Shown here one piece after another: positions 46,717-55,004 of a stretch of DNA of 64,000 nucleotides. The stretch is taken from NCBI GenBank assembly GCA_937967995.1, contig CALBTB010000011.1, positions 1 to 64,000 of the forward strand, written 5' to 3'. The stretch's first letter is position 1; each line of letters opens with the position of its first letter. The notes under the pieces were generated by a model, which was given only the letters and a program-made list of their open reading frames with translations, made no database searches and was not told where the DNA came from. A program made the position numbers and the translations under genes. The DNA is from an uncultured Gammaproteobacteria bacterium (GTDB taxonomy: Bacteria; Pseudomonadota; Gammaproteobacteria; UBA6429; Thiohalophilaceae).

Positions 46717-47965
46717 AATTATTCTCAAATTCCTGAAAGTCCGACAGTGCCTGTAGCGCACTGACAACGCCATCTTCATGAAAGCCGTTGCGCCAGTATG
46801 CACCACAGTAAAATGTGCGCCAGTTGCCGTTGAGTTCGGAATGGCGTTGTTGCGCCTGAATCCCCGCAGGTGTAAACACCGGATGGTGGTATGTGATTCG
46901 TTTGATGATTTTGGCCGGATCGATAGCCTGGGTGTTATTCAGTGTCACACAGAAGGTCTGGTCGGCCTGAAGAGATTGCAAAATGTTCATGTTATAGGTC
47001 AGCGCCACACGATCCTGTTGCTTTTTTAGAAGGTGATAGTTCCATGCGGCCCAGGCGAGTCGCCTCTCTGGCAACAGGCTTTCATCGGTATGCAGGATGG
47101 CTTCGTTTTCCTGATAGGGAATGGCAGACAGGACTTCCTGTTCCGCCGGGCTGGGTTCGTCGAGTAACGCCAGCGCCTGGTCACTGTGGCAGGCGATAAA
47201 CACACAGTCGAAGGTTTCCACGCCATAGTCATCTGTTACGATCTCGATCCGGTCGATGAAACGGTTGATTCGTCTGACCGGTGTGTTGTGACGAATGCGA
47301 TCCCGAAACGGAGTGGTCAGCCTTTTCACATATTCATGTGATCCGCCCTTTATTACATACCACTGTGGACGGTCGTTTACGCTTAACATGCCATGATTAT
47401 GGAAAAACTGAATAAAAAACCTGGCCGGAAAATCAAACATCTGCACGGGATCGGCCGACCAGATTGCCGCCCCCATTGGAATGATGTAATGGTCGATAAA
47501 TTCAGCACTGTACTTACCCTGATACAGGTAATCGCCAAGGTTCAGGGAATCATTCTTTTGTTCAAGTAATGCCAGCGCTTCACGATTGAAGCGCAGAATT
47601 TCCCGTATCATTCGGTAAAACTTTGGGCTGAACAGATTTTTTCGCTGTGCAAACAGTGAATTGAGGGTGGTGCCGTTATATTCCAGTCCGCTACGATCAC
47701 ATTTTACGCTAAAGCTCATGGCGCTGGGCTGTTCTTCAACATCCAGTTCTCTTAATAATTCAAGGTAATGCGGGTAGGTCCTGTGATTAAATACGATAAA
47801 CCCGGTATCGATGGAATATGTACTGCCGGACATTTCGATCTGATGTGTGTGCGTATGCCCACCGGTGTAGCTATTGGCTTCAAAAACCGTTACATCATGA
47901 TGCTTCTGCAAATGAAATGCAGCGACGTTACCCGATATCCCCGTACCAACTATCGCTATCTTCAT
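46685..47965 (-). CDS. FAD-dependent amine-oxidase-like protein (COG2907)
   Basis: 426 residues. The N-terminal FAD site is MKIAIVGTGISGNVAAFHLQKHHDVTVFEANSYTGGH, followed by the family-typical SIDTGFIVFNHRTYPHYLELL and IIPMGAAIWSADPVQMFDFPARFF. Members share the amine-oxidase/desaturase fold and occur with DUF1365 and CFA-type genes in light- or singlet-oxygen-induced sets. Acyl-chain oxidation is a reasonable inference. It overlaps the desaturase gene by 4 bp (ATGA). Confidence 0.9.
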   Translation of the reverse strand: MKIAIVGTGISGNVAAFHLQKHHDVTVFEANSYTGGHTHTHQIEMSGSTYSIDTGFIVFNHRTYPHYLELLRELDVEEQPSAMSFSVKCDRSGLEYNGTTLNSLFAQRKNLFSPKFYRMIREILRFNREALALLEQKNDSLNLGDYLYQGKYSAEFIDHYIIPMGAAIWSADPVQMFDFPARFFIQFFHNHGMLSVNDRPQWYVIKGGSHEYVKRLTTPFRDRIRHNTPVRRINRFIDRIEIVTDDYGVETFDCVFIACHSDQALALLDEPSPAEQEVLSAIPYQENEAILHTDESLLPERRLAWAAWNYHLLKKQQDRVALTYNMNILQSLQADQTFCVTLNNTQAIDPAKIIKRITYHHPVFTPAGIQAQQRHSELNGNWRTFYCGAYWRNGFHEDGVVSALQALSDFQEFENNYVQSYLRRAS

Positions 47966-48912
47966 GGGCTTATCCTCGCGTTATGCACATGATCAGGGAC
48001 AGGCCTGAGATCCCAGATCAGTCCCACCCACGAGAGTATTTTGAGCCCGTAGTAAGTGACATCGATCTCCCACCAGGCAAAGCCCTGGCGGGCAGAACCC
48101 GGATAGAAATGGTGATTGTTATGCCAGCCTTCGCCAAAGGTCAGCAATGCCAGCCAGAAGCTGTTGCGGCTGTTATCTGAAGTTGCAAAGCGTCGTTTAC
48201 CGTATCGGTGTGCCAGCGAGTTAATGGTGAAAGTCGCGTGATACAAAGCAACAGTCGAAATTACAAATCCCCACACAACCAGTTGCCAGCCATTAGTTCC
48301 CAGTTCAGGGAAATGGAAAGCCAGCAGCTCACCGATGATAAATAGCGTGACTGCATAGACAGCGGGGACAAGAAAATCAAAGCGGTCGATGAATTGCAGT
48401 TCAGGATACTGTTTGTAATCCCTGATGTATCCCTGTTTTACAGGGAAATGCTTGTTACTCAGAAACCAGCCTACATGACTCCAGGCGAATCCTTTCTGGT
48501 CAGGCGAATGGTTGTCATCGTGCCGGTCCGAATGTGCATGATGATGGCGATGATGTGAAGCCCACCACAAGGGGCCACGTTGTACGGCAGATGCACCCAG
48601 CAATGCAAATACAAATTGCATGGCGCGACTTGTTTTGAATGTTTTATGGGAAAAATAACGGTGATAAAACCCGGTAATCGCAAACATACGTAGTGCATAC
48701 ATTGCAACGGCTACCAGTATTGCCGTCATGCTCCAGCCGGTATAAATGACAGAAAAACACGCCAGGTGCATGACGACAAAGGGCAGGGCGCGTAACCAGT
48801 CAACCGTATCTGGCTGAGCGGACACGTGATCTGGCGCGTGCTGGTAACTGTCAAACCAGCGCAAAACAGAGCGTAAACGTGATGCAGGTCTGGCGCTATC
48901 AAGCGTGGTCAT
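47962..48912 (-). CDS. Acyl-CoA or acyl-lipid delta-9 type fatty acid desaturase
   Basis: 316 residues, membrane di-iron type. The three histidine boxes are present: HRYFSH (in TGFYHRYFSHKTFK), HHRHHHAHSD, and HNNHH (in GEGWHNNHHFYPG). Four membrane helices flank them. It introduces a cis double bond, which the CFA-like methyltransferases of the same operon could then modify. It overlaps both neighbours by 4 bp. Confidence 0.92.
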   Translation of the reverse strand: MTTLDSARPASRLRSVLRWFDSYQHAPDHVSAQPDTVDWLRALPFVVMHLACFSVIYTGWSMTAILVAVAMYALRMFAITGFYHRYFSHKTFKTSRAMQFVFALLGASAVQRGPLWWASHHRHHHAHSDRHDDNHSPDQKGFAWSHVGWFLSNKHFPVKQGYIRDYKQYPELQFIDRFDFLVPAVYAVTLFIIGELLAFHFPELGTNGWQLVVWGFVISTVALYHATFTINSLAHRYGKRRFATSDNSRNSFWLALLTFGEGWHNNHHFYPGSARQGFAWWEIDVTYYGLKILSWVGLIWDLRPVPDHVHNARISP

Positions 48913-49457
48913 AACGATGGCGCTCCCTGATCAGTCCATTTCTGTGGTACGGGTTGAATTTTACTGACGTCATATCCCAGCGAAGCGGATTTGTTAATCA
49001 GTAACTCATAGGTTTTCTGGCTGATTTGCGGCTTGCGTGCCATGATCCACAGATAATCACGCTTGCTGCGTCCGATAATGGTGTGTTGATAATTCTCGTC
49101 CAGATATACGATGCGATATTCGGACTTGAAGGGCCATATGAACTGCATGCCCCAGTGTGCATTTGATTCCCTGTCAACTATATAACCTGTGGGGTGATAA
49201 ACCTTTACTGGACCGTCGAAATTGTCCTGATTAAAACGAAACGTGGTTTTGATGGAGTCGTCACTATTGAGTGCATATGTCTCTACAGCATTGTGTGCAC
49301 CTTTCTCGATGAATGTGGGTATATTGGCAATCACATACCAGTCGCCCATAAAGCGCTCAATCTCGACATGATCAACCGTCGGAATGGGGTTATCAGGAAC
49401 AGTTTGGCAACCAGTAAACATCGTTGATGCAAATAAAACGCTTGCAATCCTTTTCAT
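48909..49457 (-). CDS. blc: Lipocalin family lipoprotein (Blc-like)
   Basis: 182 residues. Lipobox FTGC (Cys16) puts it at the outer membrane. The lipocalin start is IERFMGDWYVIANIPTFIEKGAHNAVETY, then GYIVDRESNAHWGMQFIWPFKSEYRIVYLDENYQHTIIGRSKRDYLWIMARKP, as in E. coli Blc. These bind lysophospholipids or fatty acids. GAGGA lies 8 bp before the ATG, which overlaps the upstream stop as TAATG. Confidence 0.92.
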   Translation of the reverse strand: MKRIASVLFASTMFTGCQTVPDNPIPTVDHVEIERFMGDWYVIANIPTFIEKGAHNAVETYALNSDDSIKTTFRFNQDNFDGPVKVYHPTGYIVDRESNAHWGMQFIWPFKSEYRIVYLDENYQHTIIGRSKRDYLWIMARKPQISQKTYELLINKSASLGYDVSKIQPVPQKWTDQGAPSL

Positions 49458-50110
49458 TAAATCGTCCTCGCAGGCAGTAGGTAGCGCAGGGTATTGTCGT
49501 TATCGACATCAGACTCCAGTCCCAGCCATTCGTTGTTCATTGAATACCACAGGCGGATTTTCAGGTTCTCTCCGGTCAACTCAAACAGCCTGGCAGGCAG
49601 CTTTTTACCACCAACTACAAGTTGTGAATCATTGAGCTGTTGAATTTTCACCCTGACATATTCGCCGGTCTGGGGATTGAGTAACCTGTTTGCTTTGAGA
49701 AAGCTGGCATCCCAGTAAGCAAAGGTTTTGATGCAGCCGGAAAAGTTATCACTATTCTGCAGGCTGGCGACGTTAAAATAATCGTCCTGCTTGCTGCCCT
49801 TAACACGAATCTTTTCACCATTATCATTGGTGTAGGATTCGATTCTCGATAAACAGTTGTTTTCCCAGATTTCAAAGTTATCGTGTTCGTACGAGTAAGC
49901 ATTGAAAAACAGAAAATTGACATCAAATTTGGCTTTACTGTAAACGAGCTGCCTGTTTTTCTGTCTGATCACTTCGAAGCGATGAAACCCGATCCTGTTT
50001 TCGTTCAGGTATACGTCAAACTGCCACTGTGCTTTGTCTGCCGGGCGAACGCTGGCGGAACTCAGTGCCAGAAAGAGAGTGAGAGTGATGCCAATTGTCA
50101 GTTTCATCAT
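49457..50110 (-). CDS. DUF6134-type exported protein
   Basis: 217 residues with a signal peptide (about 1-24). The mature part is beta-rich: WQFDVYLNENRIGFHRFEV, FEIWENNCLSRIESYTNDNGE, and NNEWLGLESDVDNDNTLRYLLP. The pattern fits DUF6134, a family of unknown function. GGAG lies 7 bp upstream. It shares one base with the lipocalin start, so it is part of the same operon and may handle the lipid product in the periplasm. Confidence 0.78.
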   Translation of the reverse strand: MMKLTIGITLTLFLALSSASVRPADKAQWQFDVYLNENRIGFHRFEVIRQKNRQLVYSKAKFDVNFLFFNAYSYEHDNFEIWENNCLSRIESYTNDNGEKIRVKGSKQDDYFNVASLQNSDNFSGCIKTFAYWDASFLKANRLLNPQTGEYVRVKIQQLNDSQLVVGGKKLPARLFELTGENLKIRLWYSMNNEWLGLESDVDNDNTLRYLLPARTI

Positions 50111-50128
50111 GGGTCTACTCCAGGGTTG

Positions 50129-50905
50129 TTATGAACAACGGGAAGGACCAGGAAAAAAAGCATTGGTCGATTTGATGTATTCAGCATAACGTGGGCGACG
50201 TTTCGAAATATCTTTTTCCAGCAAAACGACACCTGAAAATTTCAGCAGCAGGAAAGACATGATCAATGGTGATACGACAGACCACCAGGCTCCCGCGGAT
50301 ATTGCGAACAGGAAAAAACCCCACCAGACACAGAATTCACCAAAGTAATTCGGGTGACGGGTGTACTTCCACAATCCCTTGTCCATGACCTGTCCACGAT
50401 TTTTACCGTCCTGCCTGAAGCGATACAGTTGGTAATCCGCGATGGACTCAAAGCCGATGCCAAACAAAACCAGTGCCAGGCCTGCATAATCAATGAAACT
50501 GATTGTTGTTGACCCCGTCACGATGCCCAGCAGTGGCAGGCTGACCAGCCAGGCCAGCAGGGCCTGAAAGATAAATACAATAAACAGGCTTTTGATCCAG
50601 TAATGGGGCTGATACTTATTGCGGATGTCCTGGTACCGCTTGTCCTCATCGTCACCCCAGTTACGCACGGTGATGTACAGGCTCAGACGAACACCCCAGA
50701 TTAGCAACAAAGTTCCGACTACAAACCAGCGCACGCCATGACTGGAGGCTGTCAGTAAATACACAAAAAACGCCGCCACGATCATGATGGACCAGAAGCT
50801 GTCCACAATACTGGCATCTTTTTTTAACAGGCTGATTATCCATGTGACTGTTGCCATGGTGATTAATACGATGCCGGCTGTCAGAAACGCATGCCACTCA
50901 AACAT
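50129..50905 (-). CDS. DUF1295 membrane protein (steroid 5-alpha-reductase-like)
   Basis: 258 residues from the ATG at 50905; a longer reading to 51013 has no support. About seven membrane segments and the C-terminal motif GLWKYTRHPNYFGEFCVWWGFFLF, then LLKFSGVVLLEKDISKRRPRYAEYI, are diagnostic of DUF1295. Relatives reduce double bonds using NADPH, or methylate. The start overlaps the DUF2878 gene by 8 bp. A role in fatty-chain modification is likely by its neighbours. Confidence 0.88.
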   Translation of the reverse strand: MFEWHAFLTAGIVLITMATVTWIISLLKKDASIVDSFWSIMIVAAFFVYLLTASSHGVRWFVVGTLLLIWGVRLSLYITVRNWGDDEDKRYQDIRNKYQPHYWIKSLFIVFIFQALLAWLVSLPLLGIVTGSTTISFIDYAGLALVLFGIGFESIADYQLYRFRQDGKNRGQVMDKGLWKYTRHPNYFGEFCVWWGFFLFAISAGAWWSVVSPLIMSFLLLKFSGVVLLEKDISKRRPRYAEYIKSTNAFFPGPSRCS

Positions 50906-51458
50906 TTGTTGGATCCCCGCTGCTCTGATCTGAAGTGTCGTCGGATTTGTGATTGAGTAGTGCGTTGGCGTACCATGCCAGGAACGGAAAAAGGACTGCC
51001 CAGCCAGCGCCAATGACGATCATTGCCTGCCAGAGCGAAGAAAATTCGAGTGCGCCCAATCGATATCCGGCGTAGTAGGCTGCTGGTGCAAACACTAATC
51101 CGGCCAGACTGGCAATCACCAGGTGCTTTTTGAACCATGATAGTGACCAGTTAATAGTGAGTGCAAAATTCGCCCACAGTGCAAACATCCAGTAGGGTGC
51201 CAGTTGTCCTGCAGGTACGGCCGGGTAGTTAATAATCGTCAGGGCGGAAAGGGCAGATTCCCAGGTGTAACCGAGCATACCGGCAACCACCACCACTGTA
51301 ATTTCCTGCCGAAGAATCGGTGAGAACACCATATGTACCAGGACAATTATTGCGACGCTGGAAATACCAATCCATGCCATGCCATTGGCAGCGCCTAGCA
51401 CACAGGCAATCCAGCCGATTTGAAATGCAAGCAGGTTAATGATGTTTCGCCTGGACAT
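50898..51458 (-). CDS. DUF2878 membrane protein
   Basis: 186 residues with about five membrane segments, starting MSRRNIINLLAFQIGWIACVLGAANG. The sequence WESALSALTIINYPAVP and WMFALWANFALTINWSLSWF match DUF2878, which has no known function but is often found in this type of operon. It starts 2 bp after the CFA-like gene stop and overlaps DUF1295. Confidence 0.85.
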   Translation of the reverse strand: MSRRNIINLLAFQIGWIACVLGAANGMAWIGISSVAIIVLVHMVFSPILRQEITVVVVAGMLGYTWESALSALTIINYPAVPAGQLAPYWMFALWANFALTINWSLSWFKKHLVIASLAGLVFAPAAYYAGYRLGALEFSSLWQAMIVIGAGWAVLFPFLAWYANALLNHKSDDTSDQSSGDPTNV

Positions 51459-51460
51459 GG

Positions 51461-52513
51461 CTAGCTTACTTCTTCCTTGTTAAACAGATAGTGGCCAATC
51501 CACCATTGCTGGCCGTTGTCATAGCCAAATAACTCGGCACAGGCCATGAAAAAAATCCGCCAGCGCATCCACCATTTGCGCGCGTCCTGCTCGCCATAAG
51601 TTTTGATTAACACCGGCCAGATCAGATCCTTGTGCTGGTCCATATTTTCCAGCCAGGCCTCGGCCGTTTTCTGGTAATGACACCCACTCCAGCGCCAGTG
51701 ATTTTCTATACTGAGGTTGTTCAAAAAATACAGTGGCAAGTCATCACTCGGCATGATTCCACCGGAGAAAAAGAAGCGGCTCATCCAGTCACTTTCATCC
51801 TTGACTTCAAACTCATATGGCACATCACGATGTACAAAAACATGCATGAAAAACTTACCGTCATCTTTTAGCCAGCCGGATACGCTATCAAACAGAACCT
51901 GCCAGTTACGCATATGCTCAAACATTTCAATGGAAACAACGCGATCGAATTTTTTATCGCTTACAAATGCATTCATGTCGCAGGTGATTATGTTGATATT
52001 ATTCAGCTCGAGCAGGCGGGCCCTTTCCTCGATGAATTCGCGTTGCGAATGCGAATTGGAGACAGCGGTGATATGGCTGTCCGGAAACTGCCTGGCCATC
52101 CACAGGGTTAGTGATCCCCAGCCGCAACCCAGTTCAAGAATCTGTTGTCCGTTCTTAAGTTGGGCACGTTGCTGGTAAATCTCAAAACTGCGATTCTCGG
52201 CCTGACTCAGGGTGCGGGTTGTATCATCCCAATAGCAGCAACTGTATTTGAGGTTTTCACCGAGTGTTTGAAGATACAGTTCGGCAGGAACTTCGTAGTG
52301 TTGTTCGTTGGCTTTTTCCGGTACCGGCGCGATAACCGACTTTTTCATTTGTTGTATGAAGTGTTGCTTGCGTTTGTTTGCTATTTCACAATCATCAGCA
52401 TCAATTTCATTAAGACGCTGACGAATCAAACGTCGAATACCATGACGAATTGCCATATCCGGTACATATCCCTGTTCCACCCAGTTGATGGCGCGTTCGG
52501 CCGAGTTAGTCAT
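51461..52513 (-). CDS. CFA-synthase family methyltransferase, operon second gene
   Basis: 350 residues. The SAM site is QILELGCGWGSLTLWMARQFP; YSCCYWDDTTRTLSQAE and VVSIEMFEHMRNW are family features, and FVHRDVPYEFEVKDESDWMSRFFFSGGIMPSDDLPLYF differs from true CFA synthases, placing it in the separate branch often encoded with CarH/LitR genes. It starts 11 bp after the regulator gene. It may methylate unsaturated chains without ring closure; the product is unknown. Confidence 0.88.
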   Translation of the reverse strand: MTNSAERAINWVEQGYVPDMAIRHGIRRLIRQRLNEIDADDCEIANKRKQHFIQQMKKSVIAPVPEKANEQHYEVPAELYLQTLGENLKYSCCYWDDTTRTLSQAENRSFEIYQQRAQLKNGQQILELGCGWGSLTLWMARQFPDSHITAVSNSHSQREFIEERARLLELNNINIITCDMNAFVSDKKFDRVVSIEMFEHMRNWQVLFDSVSGWLKDDGKFFMHVFVHRDVPYEFEVKDESDWMSRFFFSGGIMPSDDLPLYFLNNLSIENHWRWSGCHYQKTAEAWLENMDQHKDLIWPVLIKTYGEQDARKWWMRWRIFFMACAELFGYDNGQQWWIGHYLFNKEEVS

Positions 52514-52524
52514 GTGAGAATCCT

Positions 52525-53436
52525 TTACTGGCTTTTAGACAGTGTGTTTCTGATTAATTTGAGACCGGCGACCAGGTCATCACCGGCAACGATGGCATGT
52601 TGTTGCTTGAACTGTTCACTGTATTCAATGGCGGTACGACCACCGATAAACACAGGGACTTCTGTCGCCGTGGCAAGATTATGCACCTGCTCAAACAAGG
52701 CGTTGTCGGGTTGCCCGACAGAACCGGACAGGGCCACGGCATCGGCCCCGGTCTTATGAACAACGTGCGGAATTTCTTCGATAGGCATATTGGCGCCCAG
52801 CAGCACAATCTGAAATCCGCGTTCATGAGCGGCCAGTGCAAATAACAGCAGGCCGACTTCATGCAGTTCGCCGGGCAGGCAGGCGGCGACAATTTTTGGT
52901 CCGTTATTAAATTTCTGTCGATGATGAAAACGTGCTCCGAGTTTGTTACGCAGATAGACGCCGAAGAAATGTTCTTCAGCGACGCTGCCTTCTCCGGATG
53001 CCCAGCGGTTACCGAGTTTCTGCAATAACGGCAGAATCAGTTTTCGGGTGACCACATCAACCGGGTATAGTGACAGGACTTCGTTATAAATCCGTTCGAC
53101 ACCGTTCTCATCAAACTGTGTAATGGCTGAAATGATTCCCTCGATATGTGGTTCCCATATTTCGTCGGGTGACTGTGCAGCCACGGTGGTATCCCGACTC
53201 TGCTCGATGACAGCCCTGACGCGGCTGATGGGAATGCCTTCGTCGATCAGGTCGAGGATTTGCTGGATTTGCTCAATGTCGTTTTGTGTATAGAGCCGGT
53301 GGCCTTTATCGGTGCGCAATGGCTTGATCAGACCATAACGTCTCTCCCACGCTCGCAGGGTGACGCTGTTAACACCCGTGATGTCTGACACCGTTCGAAT
53401 GGGAAAAAGTCCTGCTGAATCCTGCATTGCGCTCAT
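52525..53436 (-). CDS. CarH/LitR-type B12-binding MerR photoreceptor regulator
   Basis: 303 residues. The MerR winged helix is at 12-75 (IRTVSDITGVNSVTLRAWERRYGLIKP, GHRLYTQNDIEQI). A four-helix bundle and a Rossmann-type B12 domain follow. W145 with a 9-residue gap to E155-H156 matches the W-x9-EH signature of CarH, and ELHEVG (His192) supplies the axial ligand. The light-state partner His132 of Thermus CarH is replaced by Ala146. In CarH, adenosylcobalamin holds a DNA-bound tetramer that light breaks. First gene of the ten-gene lipid operon; AGGA 6 bp before the start overlaps the putative operator. Autorepression is likely. Confidence 0.9.
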   Translation of the reverse strand: MSAMQDSAGLFPIRTVSDITGVNSVTLRAWERRYGLIKPLRTDKGHRLYTQNDIEQIQQILDLIDEGIPISRVRAVIEQSRDTTVAAQSPDEIWEPHIEGIISAITQFDENGVERIYNEVLSLYPVDVVTRKLILPLLQKLGNRWASGEGSVAEEHFFGVYLRNKLGARFHHRQKFNNGPKIVAACLPGELHEVGLLLFALAAHERGFQIVLLGANMPIEEIPHVVHKTGADAVALSGSVGQPDNALFEQVHNLATATEVPVFIGGRTAIEYSEQFKQQHAIVAGDDLVAGLKLIRNTLSKSQ

Positions 53437-53443
53437 GGCTAAT

Positions 53444-53476
53444 CCTATACATTAATTGTACAAAGTATTGTATAGG
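53444..53476. promoter_or_regulatory. Candidate CarH/LitR operator, three half-site motifs
   Basis: CCTATACA (53444-53451), TTGTACAA (53456-53463) and TGTATAGG (53469-53476) lie within 33 bp. The outer pair is a perfect inverted repeat and the centre is itself a palindrome. The spacing of about 11-13 bp suggests three helical turns, as for tetramer binding by CarH. The first motif is only 8 bp upstream of the regulator's start codon, where it would cover the ribosome site and promoter. TTTACA and TGTACA on the minus strand, 17 bp apart, may be the -35 and -10. Confidence 0.62.
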
Positions 53477-53554
53477 AAATGTAAAAGATCAAGATCTAAT
53501 TATTTACTTTATAATCAATAAGATATGGATATGTGGAATTTTATGCTGCCAGAT

Positions 53555-53561
53555 TTGTACA
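53555..53561. promoter_or_regulatory. Isolated TTGTACA half-site
   Basis: A TTGTACA heptamer identical to the centre of the site at 53456 lies about 140 bp before the DUF805 gene in the same spacer. It could be a further site of the same regulator or chance. The remainder of 53477-53701 shows no gene. Confidence 0.25.
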
Positions 53562-53701
53562 GGTACTGTGGAAGTATTCAGACTTTGCGTGATGGCAGAC
53601 CCCGGTAACGCAGGCTGGCGAGGATCCGGATAGTCACATACTATATATAAGATTCTTTGACTAAATCTAAGCAACCTTATAACAACAAAAGGGCGTGACT
53701 C

Positions 53702-54259
53702 ATGTCAGATTTTAACCAGTACCAGGCGCCGCAAAGCCAGGTCGATCAACCTTCAGCACAGCAATTTGGGGAACCGAAAATTTTTGGGGTCAGTGGCCGA
53801 ATCGGTCGCGTGCGATACCTGGCGTACTCTGTCGGTATAACTTTTTTAACAATGGCTGTGGCAAGTATCCTGGCCGGAATTCTGGGAGTTGCCATGGGCG
53901 AGGCCGGTGCGATTCTCAGTGGCATCATCATGGTGATTGCGTATATTTTTATCATCGTCTATTCGTTCATGGTCACCATACAACGTTGCCATGATTTCAA
54001 TTCATCCGGCTGGTTGTCTCTTCTGATATTAATACCGCTGGTTTCACTGGTTTTCCTGTTTATTCCGGGCACCAAGGGTGAAAACAATTATGGCCCGCCA
54101 CCGCCGCCAAATAGCGGAGGTGTCATCGCCGCGGCACTTATTCTGCCAATCATTTTCATCGTTGGTATTCTGGCTGCCATCGCAATTCCGGCCTATCAGG
54201 GATATGTCGAACGTGCCAAGGAACTGCAGCAGCAGGAACAGATCGAACAGCAACGGTAG
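53702..54259 (+). CDS. DUF805 membrane protein with pilin-like C-terminus
   Basis: 185 residues. The DUF805 core (about 28-135; GRIGRVRYLAYSVGITFL, then TIQRCHDFNSSGWLSLLILIPLVSLVFLFIPG, then GENNYGPPPPPN) has three membrane segments. After a proline/glycine stretch a fourth hydrophobic segment ends in ILAAIAIPAYQGYVERAKE, which looks like the N-terminal helix of type IV pilins after their cleavage site. It has no prepilin-peptidase site (no G-F-T-L-I-E). Its C-terminus is a glutamine-rich tail. The start of its own transcription unit is divergent from the CarH operon. Confidence 0.8.
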   Translation: MSDFNQYQAPQSQVDQPSAQQFGEPKIFGVSGRIGRVRYLAYSVGITFLTMAVASILAGILGVAMGEAGAILSGIIMVIAYIFIIVYSFMVTIQRCHDFNSSGWLSLLILIPLVSLVFLFIPGTKGENNYGPPPPPNSGGVIAAALILPIIFIVGILAAIAIPAYQGYVERAKELQQQEQIEQQR

Positions 54260-54323
54260 ACATAATTGCTCAGGGACGAGCTGTTAGCAGTATTAGACGA
54301 TATCAGTGCAGGTCAGTAATCGC

Positions 54324-55004
54324 ATGATTGATACTCGCCGCCCGATCCAGACACCGGAAGGGGTGGAACTGGGCTTACGGGTTGCCGGTCCGGTTGCACG
54401 CGCTTATGCGTGGCTGATTGATCTGTTTATTCGCATCGCCATCTACATCGTATTATCCCTGGTGTTTTCCATACTCGGTAACTTCGGCATGGGATTATTC
54501 ATGATCGTGGTGTTTTTGCTCGAGTGGTTTTATCCGGTGTTTTTCGAGTTGTATCAACAGGGTGCGACACCAGGTAAAAAATCCCTAGGCATCAAGGTCG
54601 TTAATGATGACGGCACGGAAGTGACGTTACAGTCATCGCTGATACGCAATTTACTGCGCGGCATCGACTTTTTACCGTTCCTGTACGGCTTTGGCCTGGT
54701 CACGATGTTGTTTAACAAAGACTTCAAACGGCTCGGTGATTTTGCCGCCGGTACCATCGTGGTTTATCAGGACAGACTGGGCAAGGCGGCAGAAATAATT
54801 CAGGAACCACCCCGTACACCTCCGGTGGCCCTGACAGCGACCGAGCAAAAGGCCGTGATTCAGTTTGCCGAGCGCATCAATCTGTTTACCATACAACGCT
54901 GCAGTGAACTGGCGAATATTCTCAGTACGATTACCAAAGCAACCAATGAACAGGGCGTGAAACGCCTGGTGCAGTATGCCAACTGGATGATGGGGCGGCG
55001 ATGA
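54324..55004 (+). CDS. RDD family membrane protein
   Basis: 226 residues from the ATG at 54324 (MIDTRRPIQTPEG); a GTG at 54306 is possible. The RDD pattern is RVAGPVARAYAWLIDLFIRIAIY (with the family's Arg and Asp), GATPGKKSLGIKVV, and FKRLGDFAAGTIVV. The C-terminal about 80 residues are soluble and helical. It begins the MoxR operon, overlapping the SpoIIM-type gene by 4 bp (ATGA). Confidence 0.85.
   Translation: MIDTRRPIQTPEGVELGLRVAGPVARAYAWLIDLFIRIAIYIVLSLVFSILGNFGMGLFMIVVFLLEWFYPVFFELYQQGATPGKKSLGIKVVNDDGTEVTLQSSLIRNLLRGIDFLPFLYGFGLVTMLFNKDFKRLGDFAAGTIVVYQDRLGKAAEIIQEPPRTPPVALTATEQKAVIQFAERINLFTIQRCSELANILSTITKATNEQGVKRLVQYANWMMGRR

Noticed and set aside
53427..53633. Plus-strand reading frame of 68 codons in the CarH/DUF805 spacer
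   Set aside because: It runs antisense through the candidate operator, has a Cys/Ile-rich non-protein-like composition and no ribosome site.
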